Of a stretch of DNA of 64,000 nucleotides, positions 1 through 9,091 are shown piece by piece. The stretch's first letter is position 1. Each line of letters starts with the position of its first letter. A model generated the notes under the pieces. The model had not been told where the DNA came from, searched no databases, and worked only from the letters and a program-made list of their open reading frames with translations. Where the stretch lies: contig NZ_LMRZ01000004.1 in NCBI RefSeq assembly GCF_001428305.1, forward strand, positions 167,314 through 231,313, given 5' to 3'. Origin of the DNA: Janibacter sp. Soil728 (GTDB lineage Bacteria; Actinomycetota; Actinomycetes; Actinomycetales; Dermatophilaceae). The position numbers and the translations under genes are program-made.

Positions 1-427
1 CCTTCCTGCATTGCCATAGGGGAATGCAGACCGCAGCAGGCCGAACCACCCCGGTCCCCGCCGCTCGCTTTCCCTTCTCCACCTCGTCCTGCTCGTGGTC
101 GACCTGACACGCGGCGGGTGCGCGCAGGGGAGTGGCGAAGGGGGTTGGAGTGACGGATGTGACGGGTGAGGGTTGCGAGGGCGTGAACATCGCGACGCCC
201 GGCCCGACACGCCCGCGGGTTGGCGTGCGTGTCGGCCGACCGGTCCTACGTTGATCGGGACGAACTGCACACGGCAGGACGTCCGGGAGGCCCTCAGCCA
301 TGGAGCTCACGCTCAGGAGAAGGGGCCGGACCCGGCCTCGGCTCCAACCGACGGCCCCGTCCCGGCACCAGCACCGAGAGTAGGCGCGCACGCGCCATCC
401 GGCGCGGCGCCCGTGGAGGAGATCGAC
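1..427. other. intergenic region before phoH
   Basis: No convincing gene was found on either strand. The region holds one copy of the 24-bp palindrome family at 6-29, a CGAAGGGGG motif near 136, and a possible -10 box TACGTT near 247 that could serve the downstream PhoH-like gene. The frame of the downstream gene stays open upstream of its chosen start, but that stretch has no domain and is Ala/Pro-rich, so I treat it as leader. Confidence 0.5.
6..29. repeat. 24-bp palindrome, copy 1
   Basis: Left arm CTGCATTGCC, loop ATAG, right arm GGGAATGCAG, with one mismatch in the stem. It is one of eight copies of this family in the window and is identical to the copy at 22617-22640. Confidence 0.9.
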
Positions 428-1810
428 GTGGACGACCTGATGACCCAGACCGTCAACCTCTCTGGCACGCAGCCCGACGGCGCGCCCGACCCCGTGAACC
501 TCCCGCCCCAGGACGAGGGGCCACGCACCTACGTCCTCGACACGTCGGTGCTGCTGTCCGACCCACGCGCGATGCTGCGCTTCAAGGAGCACGAGGTCGT
601 CCTGCCCGTCGTGGTCGTGACCGAGCTCGAGGGCAAGCGTCACCACCCGGAGCTGGGGTACTTCGCGCGGACGGCCCTGCGTCACCTCGACGACCTGCGC
701 ATCTCGGCAGGTCGTCTTGATGCTCCGGTCTCCGTCGGGGACGACGGGGGGACCGTGCGCATCGAGCTCAACCACACGGATCCACGCTCGTTGCCGTCCG
801 GATTCCAGCTGGGGGACAACGACACCCGCATCCTGGCGGTCGCCAAGAACCTCTCTCTCGAGGGCGCCGACGTCACGGTTGTCTCCAAGGACCTGCCGAT
901 GCGGGTCAAGGCGTCGGCGGTGGGCATCGACGCACAGGAGTTCCGGCACGAGCAGCGTCCGTCCGACTCGGGTTGGACCGGCATGGCCGAGGTGGACATG
1001 ACCGCCGAGGACGTCGACCACCTCTACGAGACGGGTCGCGTCGAGCACCTGGCCTCCGCCGAGATGCCCTGCCACACCGGCCTGAAGATCCTCTCGCCCA
1101 ACGGCAGTGCCCTGGGTCGGGTCGGTGCTGACAAGCAGGTGCGTCTGGTGCGCGGGGACCGCGACGCCTTCGGACTGCACGGCCGCTCTGCCGAGCAGCG
1201 GATCGCCCTGGACCTGCTCCTCGACCCCGACGTGGGGATCGTCAGCCTCGGAGGTCGGGCCGGCACCGGCAAGAGTGCCCTGGCGATGTGCGCGGGCCTC
1301 GAGGCCGTGATGGAGCGCCGCCAGCACCGCAAGGTCATCGTCTTCCGACCGCTCTACGCCGTCGGTGGGCAGGAGCTCGGCTACCTGCCCGGCAGCGAGT
1401 CCGAGAAGATGGGCCCCTGGGCGCAGGCGGTGCACGACACCCTCGGCGCCGTGGTCTCCACGGAGGTCGTCGAGGAGATCCTCGACCGCGACATGCTCGA
1501 GGTCCTGCCCCTGACGCACATCCGCGGCCGCAGCCTCCATGACGCCTTCGTCATCGTCGACGAGGCGCAGAGCCTGGAGCGCAATGTCCTGCTGACCGTG
1601 ATGTCGCGGATCGGGCAGAACTCCAAGATCGTCCTCACCCACGACGTCGCCCAGCGCGACAACCTGCGGGTGGGCCGGCACGACGGTGTCGCCGCTGTCA
1701 TCGAGACGCTCAAGGGTCATCCCCTCTTCGCCCACGTCACGCTCACCCGCAGCGAGCGCAGCCCCATCGCCGCGCTGGTGACCGACCTGCTGGAGGGCCT
1801 CGAGGTCTGA
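428..1810 (+). CDS. PIN-PhoH family ATPase (YlaK/PhoH-like)
   Basis: About 460 aa. An N-terminal PIN nuclease-like domain (about residues 25-160, opening with YVLDTSVLL) is joined to a C-terminal PhoH-type NTPase with Walker [10 protein letters not shown] near residue 275 and Walker B FVIVDEAQ near 374. This is the PhoH2-like architecture, thought to couple ATP-driven RNA unwinding to RNA cleavage in the cytoplasm; the physiological role is not settled. I place the start at GTG 428 because GGAGGA at 415-420 lies 7 nt upstream; ATG 440 is the alternative. A strong intrinsic terminator follows 10 nt after the stop, so the gene appears monocistronic. Confidence 0.93.
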   Translation: MDDLMTQTVNLSGTQPDGAPDPVNLPPQDEGPRTYVLDTSVLLSDPRAMLRFKEHEVVLPVVVVTELEGKRHHPELGYFARTALRHLDDLRISAGRLDAPVSVGDDGGTVRIELNHTDPRSLPSGFQLGDNDTRILAVAKNLSLEGADVTVVSKDLPMRVKASAVGIDAQEFRHEQRPSDSGWTGMAEVDMTAEDVDHLYETGRVEHLASAEMPCHTGLKILSPNGSALGRVGADKQVRLVRGDRDAFGLHGRSAEQRIALDLLLDPDVGIVSLGGRAGTGKSALAMCAGLEAVMERRQHRKVIVFRPLYAVGGQELGYLPGSESEKMGPWAQAVHDTLGAVVSTEVVEEILDRDMLEVLPLTHIRGRSLHDAFVIVDEAQSLERNVLLTVMSRIGQNSKIVLTHDVAQRDNLRVGRHDGVAAVIETLKGHPLFAHVTLTRSERSPIAALVTDLLEGLEV

Positions 1811-1820
1811 GCCGTGGGGA

Positions 1821-1860
1821 GAAGGGAGGTCCCGCACGATCACGTGCGGGACCTCCCTTC
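1821..1860 (+). terminator. intrinsic terminator after phoH-like gene
   Basis: Perfect 18-bp inverted repeat (GAAGGGAGGTCCCGCACG and its complement) with a 4-nt ATCA loop, followed by GTCCTG rather than a T-run. Its stem base is the GAAGGG/CCCTTC pair seen in most terminators of the window. Confidence 0.9.
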
Positions 1861-1908
1861 GTCCTGTGCGTGGTTGTCCACAGCCTTTTTGCGCGCGAGT
1901 GGAGGTGT

Positions 1909-1994
1909 CCGTTAAGGTCTCGAACAGATAACGGCCGGACGTTCCCCCTGATCGCGTCCGGCACACCGACAGCCACTCCTCGTGAGTGGCTGTC
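1909..1994 (+). promoter_or_regulatory. structured leader/operator region of lytic transglycosylase gene
   Basis: Three consecutive inverted repeats precede the gene: CCGTTA/TAACGG (1909-1914, 1929-1934), GCCGGACG/CGTCCGGC (1934-1941, 1955-1962) and an 11-bp perfect stem GACAGCCACTC/GAGTGGCTGTC (1968-1978, 1984-1994) ending just before the AAGGAG ribosome-binding site at 2001-2006. The first also contains TTAAGGTCTCGAA, resembling a motif before the M23 peptidase gene. The last stem could control access to the ribosome-binding site. I could not match the whole to the c-di-AMP riboswitch that often precedes such genes. Confidence 0.5.
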
Positions 1995-2014
1995 TCACGG
2001 AAGGAGCTGGTGTC

Positions 2015-2821
2015 GTGCGCTCGTCGAACTACACGCCCAGACACGGCACCGCTGCGTCCGCAGAGGCGTCCAGCACGAGCAAGGCCACCACCAGCAAGCG
2101 CGCGGCAGTGCGCGCTGCCGTCCGTCGGCCCATCGTCGGTGGAGCCCTCGCCGTGGCCATGCTCGGCTCCGTGGGTGCGAGTGTCGCCATCGGTGAGCCG
2201 TCCGACTCCAGCGGAGTCGCCGCCATGAGCCTCCCGACGCCGGCAACCGAGGCTGCCGTCGCCGACGGCAACCAGGCCGACACCGCCCGCCTGGCGCAGG
2301 ACCGCCGGGAGAGCAATGTCTCGCGCAGCGCCTCGCGTGAGCAGGACCGCCTCGCCGTCGCCGAGCGCCAGAAGAAGGCGGCCGCCAAGAAGGCAGCTGC
2401 CGCGAAGGCAGCCGCAGCGAAGAAGAAGGCCGCCGCCAAGCAGAAGCGCGCTGCAGAGAAGGCCAAGCCGATCTCGGAGCGCGAGTTCACCGACGCCGAG
2501 ATCAAGCAGATCCAGGCCGACCCCGCCCCCTACGGCAAGCAGCTGCTGGGCGAGTACGGCTGGGGCGAGGGCGAGTGGTCCTGCCTCATGAGCCTGTGGA
2601 TCGGCGAGAGCGACTGGCGCTGGGATGCGACCAACAGCTCCTCCGGCGCCTACGGCATCCCGCAGTCCCTCCCCGCGAGCAAGATGGCCACGGCCGGTGC
2701 CGACTGGAAGACCAACCCGGTCACCCAGATGCAGTGGGGCATGGACTACATCAAGACCTCCTACGGCACCCCGTGCGGCGCCAAGGCCTTCTGGGACGGC
2801 AACAACCCGCACTGGTACTGA
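2015..2821 (+). CDS. secreted lytic transglycosylase-like peptidoglycan hydrolase
   Basis: 268 aa. The N-terminus is basic and followed by one hydrophobic segment (about residues 39-60), consistent with a signal peptide or membrane anchor. A charged Ala/Lys-rich coiled-coil-like stretch follows (about residues 95-150). The C-terminal 80-90 residues (WSCLMSLWIGESDWRW ... YGTPCGAKAFW) match the lysozyme-fold domain of actinobacterial transglycosylases, with the catalytic Glu in IGES. It should cleave peptidoglycan glycan strands at the surface. GTG 2015 is chosen as start because AAGGAG lies 8 nt upstream. It is monocistronic with a structured leader, and no terminator is obvious downstream. 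Confidence 0.85.
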   Translation: MRSSNYTPRHGTAASAEASSTSKATTSKRAAVRAAVRRPIVGGALAVAMLGSVGASVAIGEPSDSSGVAAMSLPTPATEAAVADGNQADTARLAQDRRESNVSRSASREQDRLAVAERQKKAAAKKAAAAKAAAAKKKAAAKQKRAAEKAKPISEREFTDAEIKQIQADPAPYGKQLLGEYGWGEGEWSCLMSLWIGESDWRWDATNSSSGAYGIPQSLPASKMATAGADWKTNPVTQMQWGMDYIKTSYGTPCGAKAFWDGNNPHWY

Positions 2822-3040
2822 GCCTCACCGCTCCTTGGTCCCCATGTTCCGCGTGGGCGGATGGGCCCCGGTGTGAGGGCGATCGAAGGGTAGTGACGGC
2901 ACACATCAGGCCGAGGTCCGTCACGACCACGTGAGTGATTCGACGGACGAAGGGACTTCGGCGGGTGCCGTTGTTGCCCTTCGACCGCCCGCGGCAAGGT
3001 CGCCCGCGGCAACGTCGCCGCGCCAGACGACGATCGTCGG

Positions 3041-3997
3041 TCAGAGCTTGCGCAGGCGGATGCGGCGGACCTGGTGGTCGGCGCCCTTCGTCAGCACGAG
3101 CGTGGCGCGACCACGTGTCGGCAGGACGTTGTCGAGCAGGTTGGGCTCGTTGATCGTCTCGAAGATGTGCAGCGCGCGGGCCTCGGCCTGCTCGTCGGTG
3201 AGGCCGGCGTAGCGGTGGAAGTAGGACTGCGGGTCGGCGAAGGCCGTCTTGCGCAGACGCAGGAAACGGTCGACGTACCAGCGGCGGATGTCCTGGAGGT
3301 TGGCGTCGACGTAGACGGAGAAGTCGAAGAAGTCGCTGACTGCGAGCCCGGTGCGGCCATCGCTGCGTGTGCCGGGAGGCTGCAGGACATTGAGCCCCTC
3401 GACGATGAGCACATCGGGCTGACGCACGACGATCCGCTCGTCAGGGACGATGTCGTAGGTCAGGTGGGAGTAGACCGGGGCGGTCACCTCGGGCTGGCCG
3501 GCCTTGACCGCTGACATGAAGCGCAGCAGCGCGCGTCGGTCATAGGACTCCGGGAATCCCTTGCGCTGCAACAGCCCTCGCCGCTCGAGCTCGGCATTGG
3601 GCAGGAGGAACCCGTCAGTGGTGACGAGGTCGACCTTGGGGGTGTCGGGCCAGCGCTGCATGAGCTCGCGCAGGATCCGGGCGGTGGTCGACTTGCCGAC
3701 CGCCACCGACCCGGCGACACCGATGACGAAGGGGGCCTTGGGCGGGCGCTCGCCGAGGAAGGTCGAGGTGATGCGGTGCAGCCGCGTCGTACCTGAGACG
3801 TAGAAGGTCAGCAGCCGCGACAACGGGAGGTAGACCTCCTGCACCTCCTCGAGGTCGATCGGGTCGCTCAGACCACGCAACCTGACCAGGTCGCTCTCGT
3901 CGAGGTTGAGGGGATGATTTTCCCTCAGGTGCGCCCACGCCTGTCGATCCAGCTCGACGAAGGGGGACGGGAGACTCGTCGTGGCGGCGGTGGACAC
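3041..3997 (-). CDS. coaA: type I pantothenate kinase
   Basis: 318 aa, close to the 316 aa of E. coli CoaA. It phosphorylates pantothenate with ATP in the first step of coenzyme A synthesis, in the cytoplasm. The P-loop [12 protein letters not shown] lies at residues 93-104, and the family motifs [10 protein letters not shown] and [11 protein letters not shown] follow; the C-terminus LRKL is complete. The start GTG 3997 is preceded 6 nt upstream by CACAAT, a weak -10 box, so the message may be leaderless. It is divergent from glmS, with 58 bp between start codons. Confidence 0.96.
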   Translation of the reverse strand: MSTAATTSLPSPFVELDRQAWAHLRENHPLNLDESDLVRLRGLSDPIDLEEVQEVYLPLSRLLTFYVSGTTRLHRITSTFLGERPPKAPFVIGVAGSVAVGKSTTARILRELMQRWPDTPKVDLVTTDGFLLPNAELERRGLLQRKGFPESYDRRALLRFMSAVKAGQPEVTAPVYSHLTYDIVPDERIVVRQPDVLIVEGLNVLQPPGTRSDGRTGLAVSDFFDFSVYVDANLQDIRRWYVDRFLRLRKTAFADPQSYFHRYAGLTDEQAEARALHIFETINEPNLLDNVLPTRGRATLVLTKGADHQVRRIRLRKL

Positions 3998-4003
3998 GCG
4001 CCC

Positions 4004-4009
4004 ATTGTG
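4004..4009 (-). promoter_or_regulatory. possible -10 box of coaA
   Basis: CACAAT on the minus strand, 6 nt before the GTG start; weak match, supported mainly by the same spacing at many other genes here. Confidence 0.35.
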
Positions 4010-4042
4010 TCCCACCTTTTCAACAGAGGGTGCCCCGGCGGA

Positions 4043-4048
4043 TAGCCT
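4043..4048 (+). promoter_or_regulatory. -10 box of glmS, leaderless
   Basis: TAGCCT ending 7 nt before the ATG; there is no ribosome-binding site, so transcription probably starts at or next to the start codon. Confidence 0.6.
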
Positions 4049-4055
4049 GTCGCTC

Positions 4056-5915
4056 ATGTGCGGAATCGTTGGATACGTCGGGCCCGACACGGGTGCCCGT
4101 CCCTTGGACGTTGTCATGGAAGGCCTCGCGCGCCTTGAGTACCGCGGATATGACTCCGCGGGCATCGCGCTCGTCACCGGTGACGAGGTCTTCACCGAGA
4201 AGCGAGCGGGCAAGCTGGAGAACCTCCGGGCGGCCCTCGAGGGAGAGCAGGTCCCCTCGGCCGCGACCGGCATCGGGCACACCCGCTGGGCCACGCACGG
4301 TGGCCCGACCGACCAGAACGCGCACCCGCACCGCGGTGGGTCCGACGGCAAGCTCGCCGTGGTCCACAACGGCATCGTCGAGAACTTCCACCAGCTCAAG
4401 CAGGAGCTGCTCGCGCAGGGCGTCGGCTTCACCTCCGAGACCGACACCGAGGTGGCTGCCCAGCTGCTGTCCGCGGCCTTCGCGGAGACCGGTGACCTCG
4501 CCGAGGCGATGCGCGCGGTCGTCAACCGCCTCGAGGGTGCCTTCACCCTCCTCGCGGTGCACGCCGACCAGCCGGACACCGTCGTGGCCGCCCGCCGCAA
4601 CAGCCCGTTGGTCGTCGGCCTGGGTGACGGCGAGAACTTCCTCGGATCCGACGTCGCTGCCTTCATCGGCTACACCAAGAAGGCCGTCGAGCTCGGTCAG
4701 GACCAGATCGTCACGATCACCCCGACGACCCACACGGTGATGAACTTCGACGGCACGCCCGCCGAGGGCACGCCCTACGAGGTCACCTGGGACGCCGCGG
4801 CCGCAGAGAAGGGTGGCTACGACACCTTCATGGAGAAGGAGATCAACGACCAGCCGCACGCGGTCGGCGACACCCTCCTGGGCCGCACGGACGCCGACGG
4901 CCGACTCGTCCTGGACGAGCTGCGCATCGACGAGGACCAGCTCAAGGACATCGACCGGATCACCATCGTGGCGTGCGGTACCGCTGCCTACGCCGGCATG
5001 GTCGCCAAGTACGCCATCGAGCACTGGACCCGCATCCCCGTCGAGGTCGCCCTCGCGCACGAGTTCCGCTACTGCGACCCGATCGTCTCCGACCGCACCC
5101 TGGTCGTCTCGGTCAGCCAGTCCGGTGAGACCGCTGACACGGCGATGGCCGTACGGCATGCCCGTTCCCTCGGGGCGCTGACGGTCTCGGTCTGCAACAC
5201 CCACGGTGCGACCATCCCCCGCGAGTCCGACGCCGTGCTCTACACGCACGCCGGTCCGGAGATTGCCGTCGCCTCCACCAAGGCCTTCGTCGCGCAGATC
5301 ACCGCCTGCTACGTGCTGGGCCTCTACCTCGCGCAGCTGCGGGGCGAGACCTACGCCGACGACGCCAAGGCCGTCATGGCCGAGCTGCACGAGGTGCCGG
5401 CCAAGATCGAGTCCCTGCTCGGCGAGATGGACCGGGTCAAGGAGATCGCCCGCTTCATGGCCGACACCCGCGCGGTCCTCTTCCTGGGCCGCCACGTCGG
5501 CTACCCCATCGCGATGGAGGGTGCGCTGAAGCTCAAGGAGCTCGCCTACATCCACGCCGAGGGCTTCGCCGCCGGCGAGCTCAAGCACGGCCCGATCGCG
5601 CTCATCGAGCCCGGCCAGCCGGTCTTCGTCGTCGTGCCCGGGCCCGACACCCCCAACGACCTGCACAAGAAGGTCGTCTCCAACATCCAGGAGATCCGCG
5701 CTCGCGGTGCCCGAACCCTCGTCATCGCGCAGGAAGGCGACGAGGAGGTCACCCCCTTCGCCGACGAGGTCATCCGGGTGCCGCACACGTCGCCGCTGCT
5801 GCAGCCGCTCCTGACCGTCGTGCCGTTGCAGGTCTTCGCCCTGCACCTGTCGACGGCCAAGGGCCTGGACGTCGACCAGCCGCGCAACCTCGCCAAGTCC
5901 GTCACCGTCGAGTGA
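4056..5915 (+). CDS. glmS: glutamine-fructose-6-phosphate aminotransferase (isomerizing)
   Basis: 619 aa, normal for GlmS. It makes glucosamine-6-phosphate from fructose-6-phosphate and glutamine, the entry to UDP-GlcNAc and peptidoglycan. MCGIVGYVG places the catalytic Cys at position 2, exposed after Met removal; the class II glutaminase domain spans about residues 2-230 and two SIS sugar-isomerase domains fill the rest, ending in KSVTVE. The start must be ATG 4056 because Cys2 has to be N-terminal; no glmS ribozyme is seen. acpS follows after 4 nt, suggesting co-transcription. Confidence 0.98.
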   Translation: MCGIVGYVGPDTGARPLDVVMEGLARLEYRGYDSAGIALVTGDEVFTEKRAGKLENLRAALEGEQVPSAATGIGHTRWATHGGPTDQNAHPHRGGSDGKLAVVHNGIVENFHQLKQELLAQGVGFTSETDTEVAAQLLSAAFAETGDLAEAMRAVVNRLEGAFTLLAVHADQPDTVVAARRNSPLVVGLGDGENFLGSDVAAFIGYTKKAVELGQDQIVTITPTTHTVMNFDGTPAEGTPYEVTWDAAAAEKGGYDTFMEKEINDQPHAVGDTLLGRTDADGRLVLDELRIDEDQLKDIDRITIVACGTAAYAGMVAKYAIEHWTRIPVEVALAHEFRYCDPIVSDRTLVVSVSQSGETADTAMAVRHARSLGALTVSVCNTHGATIPRESDAVLYTHAGPEIAVASTKAFVAQITACYVLGLYLAQLRGETYADDAKAVMAELHEVPAKIESLLGEMDRVKEIARFMADTRAVLFLGRHVGYPIAMEGALKLKELAYIHAEGFAAGELKHGPIALIEPGQPVFVVVPGPDTPNDLHKKVVSNIQEIRARGARTLVIAQEGDEEVTPFADEVIRVPHTSPLLQPLLTVVPLQVFALHLSTAKGLDVDQPRNLAKSVTVE

Positions 5916-5919
5916 TCCG

Positions 5920-6273
5920 GTGATCGTCGGGGTCGGCGTCGACATCGTCGACATCGCTCGGCTGGGGGAGCGGCTCGAGCGCACCCCGGCCCTGCTCGGT
6001 CGTGTCTTCACCGAGAGTGAGCGCGGCCTGCCGCTGCGTTCGCTCGCGGCGCGCTTCGCGGCGAAGGAGGCCGTGGGCAAGGCGCTGTGCACCCCCGGTG
6101 ATCTGCCGTGGCAGGGCGTCGAGGTGACCAACGGCGAGCACGGCGAGCCGGTCCTGGTCATCTCCGGGACCGTCGCGGCTCGGGCAGAGTCGATGGGCGT
6201 GGCCCGGATGCACATCTCGCTCAGCCATGACGGGGGCATCGCGACCGCCTTCGTCGTCGCCGAGTCCGCCTGA
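5920..6273 (+). CDS. acpS: holo-[acyl-carrier-protein] synthase
   Basis: 117 aa, normal for AcpS. It transfers 4'-phosphopantetheine from CoA to acyl carrier protein, linking CoA (coaA next door) to fatty acid synthesis. The Mg-binding motif GVDIVDIARL is at residues 6-15 and RFAAKEAVGKAL is near residue 45. GTG 5920 is the start; the gene begins 4 nt after glmS, in the conserved actinobacterial order glmS-acpS-nnr-alr. Confidence 0.95.
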   Translation: MIVGVGVDIVDIARLGERLERTPALLGRVFTESERGLPLRSLAARFAAKEAVGKALCTPGDLPWQGVEVTNGEHGEPVLVISGTVAARAESMGVARMHISLSHDGGIATAFVVAESA

Positions 6274-6287
6274 CCTTCCCTTCCGTG

Positions 6288-6377
6288 CACACACTGTGGC
6301 TGGCCACAGGATCGATGGTCGGCCACAGCACGAGCTGTGGCCGACCATCGCAGGTGTAGCCAGCCGCAGTTTGTGTG
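6288..6377. repeat. 90-bp nested palindrome between acpS and nnr
   Basis: The core is a perfect inverted repeat with 17-bp arms (CGATGGTCGGCCACAGC, 6313-6329, and its complement 6334-6350) around an ACGA loop. Outside it, CACACA-CTGTGGCTGGC and GCCAGCCGCAGTTTGTGTG pair imperfectly, and CTGTGGC/GCCACAG occurs four times, so several alternative hairpins are possible. It could terminate glmS-acpS transcription, but it lacks the GAAGGG stem base seen in other terminators here and is much longer. Confidence 0.85.
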
Positions 6378-6415
6378 TTCGGGGTCGGGCGCGTTGCCTG
6401 ACGAAGGGGGAGGGG

Positions 6416-6421
6416 TAGCGT
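6416..6421 (+). promoter_or_regulatory. -10 box of nnr, leaderless
   Basis: TAGCGT 7 nt before the ATG, with TTGCCT (6394-6399) 16 bp upstream as a possible -35. Confidence 0.55.
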
Positions 6422-6428
6422 CGCGAGC

Positions 6429-7904
6429 ATGATCACCGGCTACTCCGTGGAGACCATCCGTCAGGCCGAGGCGGCTCTGCCCGAGCTCCTCGAGAGTGGC
6501 GAGCTCATGCAGCGCGCGGCCCGAGGCGTCGCCCGCGTGGCGGCCGCCCGCATGCGCGAGCGCGGAGCCCGCACCGTGACCGCGCTGGTCGGGCCGGGCA
6601 ACAACGGCGCCGACACCCTCTTCGCCATCGCCAGGCTGGCCAAGCGGGGCTTCGTCTCGACCGCCGTGTGCGTCGACCCCAGTGCCTCCGAGGTGCAGAC
6701 GCAGGCTGCCGAGCTGGCCCGCGGCCGAGGCGTCGTCGTGCTCGACGGCGACAGCCGCGAGGCCATCACCGCCATCCACCGGGCGGAGGTGGTCCTCGAC
6801 GGCATCACGGGCATCGGCGGGAGGCCGGGACTGCCCCCCTTCGCCCGGCCATGGGTGGACGCGATCAGGGACCGGACCTGGGTGATCTCCGTGGACACCC
6901 CGAGCGGGCAGCCGGTCGATGGAGGTGAGGCGCTCGCCGACGCGGTCTTCGCGGACGAGACCGTCACCTTCGGTGCGCCCAAGCCCGTGCACCTGCTGCC
7001 GCCCACCGAGACGGCATGCGGCCTGCTCACCGTCATCGACATCGGTCTCGACCTGTCCGAGGCGACACCCGCCGTGCTGCGCCTGACGCCCGACGACATC
7101 GCGTCGCGGTGGCCGGTCCCGACCACGGACGACGACAAGTACTCCCGGGGCGTCCTGGGCATCATCGCGGGTGGCGAGGAGTACAGCGGTGCAGCGATCC
7201 TCACGACCACCGCGGCGGTGACGGCCGGCGTGGGCATGGTGCGCTACATCGGGACGCCGACCCCGACCGGTCTGGTCCGCGCGGCCGTCCCCGAGGCGGT
7301 GCACGGCGAAGGGCGGGTCCAGGCCTGGGTCATCGGTCCCGGCCTCGACATCACGTCCACGACGAAGGGAGCCGACGCCCAGCTCTCCGCCGCCCGGGCG
7401 GCCCTCGACTCGGACCTGCCGGTCCTCGTCGACGCCGGTGGGCTCGACCTCCTCGAGGGATCTCGCAGCGCGCCGACCCTGCTGACACCGCACGCGGGGG
7501 AGTGCGCACGTCTGCTCACCCGGCTCCGCGGCCGTACGACCGAGCTGACCCGTGAAGAGGTCGAGGGTGCGCCCCTGGAGCACGCGAGGATGCTCGCCGA
7601 GCTCACCGGGGCGACGGTGCTGCTCAAGGGGGCCACGACGCTCGTGGTCGGGTCCGACGGGCCGGTCCACGTCCAGGACGACGCGCCGACCTGGCTGGCG
7701 ACGGCCGGATCGGGCGACGTGCTCGCCGGTCTGGCGGGCGCGCTGCTCGCCGGTGGCCTCGACCCGGCGACCGCGGGGTCGATGGCTGCGCTCGTCCACG
7801 GTCGGGCGGCGGACCTGGCCAACCCGGGGGGCCCGGTCAGGGCACTGGACCTCGCCCACGCTCTCGGGCGCACCGTCGCGGCACTGCTGCGCGACACCGA
7901 CTGA
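6429..7904 (+). CDS. nnr: bifunctional NAD(P)H-hydrate epimerase/dehydratase
   Basis: 491 aa, the fused Nnr form. It repairs hydrated NADH/NADPH: the N-terminal YjeF_N epimerase domain (about residues 1-205, motif GPGNNGADTLFAIARL) interconverts the hydrate epimers and the C-terminal ribokinase-fold ADP-dependent dehydratase (about 225-485) restores the cofactor. C-terminal motifs include LTPHAGECARLL and ATAGSGDVLAGLAGALL. It starts at ATG 6429 without a ribosome-binding site. Confidence 0.95.
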   Translation: MITGYSVETIRQAEAALPELLESGELMQRAARGVARVAAARMRERGARTVTALVGPGNNGADTLFAIARLAKRGFVSTAVCVDPSASEVQTQAAELARGRGVVVLDGDSREAITAIHRAEVVLDGITGIGGRPGLPPFARPWVDAIRDRTWVISVDTPSGQPVDGGEALADAVFADETVTFGAPKPVHLLPPTETACGLLTVIDIGLDLSEATPAVLRLTPDDIASRWPVPTTDDDKYSRGVLGIIAGGEEYSGAAILTTTAAVTAGVGMVRYIGTPTPTGLVRAAVPEAVHGEGRVQAWVIGPGLDITSTTKGADAQLSAARAALDSDLPVLVDAGGLDLLEGSRSAPTLLTPHAGECARLLTRLRGRTTELTREEVEGAPLEHARMLAELTGATVLLKGATTLVVGSDGPVHVQDDAPTWLATAGSGDVLAGLAGALLAGGLDPATAGSMAALVHGRAADLANPGGPVRALDLAHALGRTVAALLRDTD

Positions 7905-7962
7905 CGCCAGCCCGCACGGCCTCAAGGAGATGCGCACCTCGGGGGTTGCGGCAGGCCTCGGG

Positions 7963-8520
7963 TCAGGGAGCTTCGGGGACCTCGCCCCAGGCCGTGGCCT
8001 CGTCCCCGTCATCGATCTGCACGTCGAGGCTCAGCTGGGTGGAGACCTCGTCGAGCGTCGTGCGCAGGGCAGCCAGATCCACGTCGTGGGCCACCCCGAC
8101 GACCGCGATGGCCTCGAAGAGCCGCTCGCCGCTCATGGGGGCATCGCTGATCGTGGTGCAGAGGTCGTGGATGCCCAGTCCGTGCTGCGCGAGCGCAGCG
8201 GTCACGTCACGCACGATGCCCGGCTGGTCCTGGCCGATGACCTGCAGCCTGACCTCGTCCAGGTCCTCGTCCGCGGTTGTTGCGGTGGTCGCGGCCGTCA
8301 CCTCGACGACGTCGACGTCAGGCAGGTCACGCACCGCGGCCGACAGGTCGTCGATCCGGTCGTCCTCGATGTCGACCAGGACGGCGCCGGCGAAGGTGCC
8401 GCCCAGTCGTCCCATCTGGCTCTCCAACCAGTTGCCGCCCTGCTCGGCCACGGTCCGGGCGAGCTCGGCGACGAACCCGGGACGGTCCTCTGCGATGAGG
8501 CTGACGACGACGGTTCTCAT
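7963..8520 (-). CDS. tandem ACT-domain protein (GcvR-like)
   Basis: 185 aa with two ACT domains: residues 1-80 (VVVSLIAEDRPGFVAELA) and about 92-170 (RLQVIGQDQPGIVRDVTAAL). ACT pairs of this kind occur in glycine cleavage repressor GcvR-like proteins that sense amino acids, but GcvR's partners are not nearby, so a regulatory role in amino acid metabolism is inferred only. It is apparently leaderless (TAGCCT 6 nt before ATG) and forms its own unit, convergent with nnr. Confidence 0.85.
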   Translation of the reverse strand: MRTVVVSLIAEDRPGFVAELARTVAEQGGNWLESQMGRLGGTFAGAVLVDIEDDRIDDLSAAVRDLPDVDVVEVTAATTATTADEDLDEVRLQVIGQDQPGIVRDVTAALAQHGLGIHDLCTTISDAPMSGERLFEAIAVVGVAHDVDLAALRTTLDEVSTQLSLDVQIDDGDEATAWGEVPEAP

Positions 8521-8526
8521 GCGTCG

Positions 8527-8532
8527 AGGCTA
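8527..8532 (-). promoter_or_regulatory. -10 box of ACT-domain gene, leaderless
   Basis: TAGCCT on the minus strand, 6 nt before ATG 8520. Confidence 0.6.
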
Positions 8533-8545
8533 GCCCTCCGGAGGG

Positions 8546-9091
8546 TCAGTCGTAGGAGATCTCGACGCGGCGGTTCTGGGCGCGGCCCTCGGGGTTGTCC
8601 TCGCCGCCCTTGCGGTTGGGCTCGACCGGGTCGGCAGAGCCACGGCCCTTGGTGGTGACCGTCAGCTCGGGCCGGGCCGCGGTGATCACCGTGCCCACCG
8701 CGGCGGCCCGGTCGCTGGACAACGTGGTGTTGTAGGCGTCGGTGCCGATGTCGTCGGTGTACCCCGTGACGCTCACCTGCGCGCCGTCGGGCGCGTCCTG
8801 GAGGATGTCCTCGACCTTGTCCGCGGCCGCTCGGCTCAGCGTGCGCTGGTCGAAGCCGAAGAGGATGTCGCTGTCGAGCACGACCGTCCCCGCGGTCGCG
8901 CCCTCCGTGCGCTCGACGTCGCTGATGGACGGCGTGATGTCGCTGACACCCAGGTCGAGGGCCCGCACGCTCTCAGCCAGCTCCCGCTCGCTGATCGCGG
9001 GCAGGTCGTCGACGCCATCGGCGCTGGCCCCGACGACGAGGACGAAGGGGAGGACCAGCCCGGCCACGCAGGCCGCGCCGACGCGCCTCAC
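8546..9091 (-). CDS. OmpA-family C-terminal domain protein
   Basis: 181 aa. An N-terminal hydrophobic segment (CVAGLVLPFVLVVGASA) acts as signal or anchor. An OmpA_C peptidoglycan-binding domain occupies about residues 70-180, with SVTGYTDDIG, LSSDRAAAV and the terminal QNRRVEISYD. In a Gram-positive it should tether a membrane or secreted protein to peptidoglycan. The GTG start overlaps the stop of the upstream lipoprotein gene by 4 nt, so the two are translationally coupled and probably work together at the envelope. Confidence 0.85.
   Translation of the reverse strand: MRRVGAACVAGLVLPFVLVVGASADGVDDLPAISERELAESVRALDLGVSDITPSISDVERTEGATAGTVVLDSDILFGFDQRTLSRAAADKVEDILQDAPDGAQVSVTGYTDDIGTDAYNTTLSSDRAAAVGTVITAARPELTVTTKGRGSADPVEPNRKGGEDNPEGRAQNRRVEISYD

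Noticed and set aside
1909-1994. c-di-AMP (ydaO) riboswitch before the lytic transglycosylase gene
   Set aside because: Three stems are present but I could not align the conserved ydaO blocks, and the leader is shorter than typical aptamers.
2960-3035. Tandem CGCCCGCGGCAA(G/C)GT before coaA end
   Set aside because: Only two near-identical units of about 15 bp in a GC-rich stretch; no structure or wider family was seen.
4020-8012. Very long open frame on the minus strand opposite glmS-nnr (over 1300 codons)
   Set aside because: It is antisense to well-supported genes with clear domains, is rich in Arg/Gly/Asp as expected for a mirror frame in GC-rich DNA, and shows no domain of its own.
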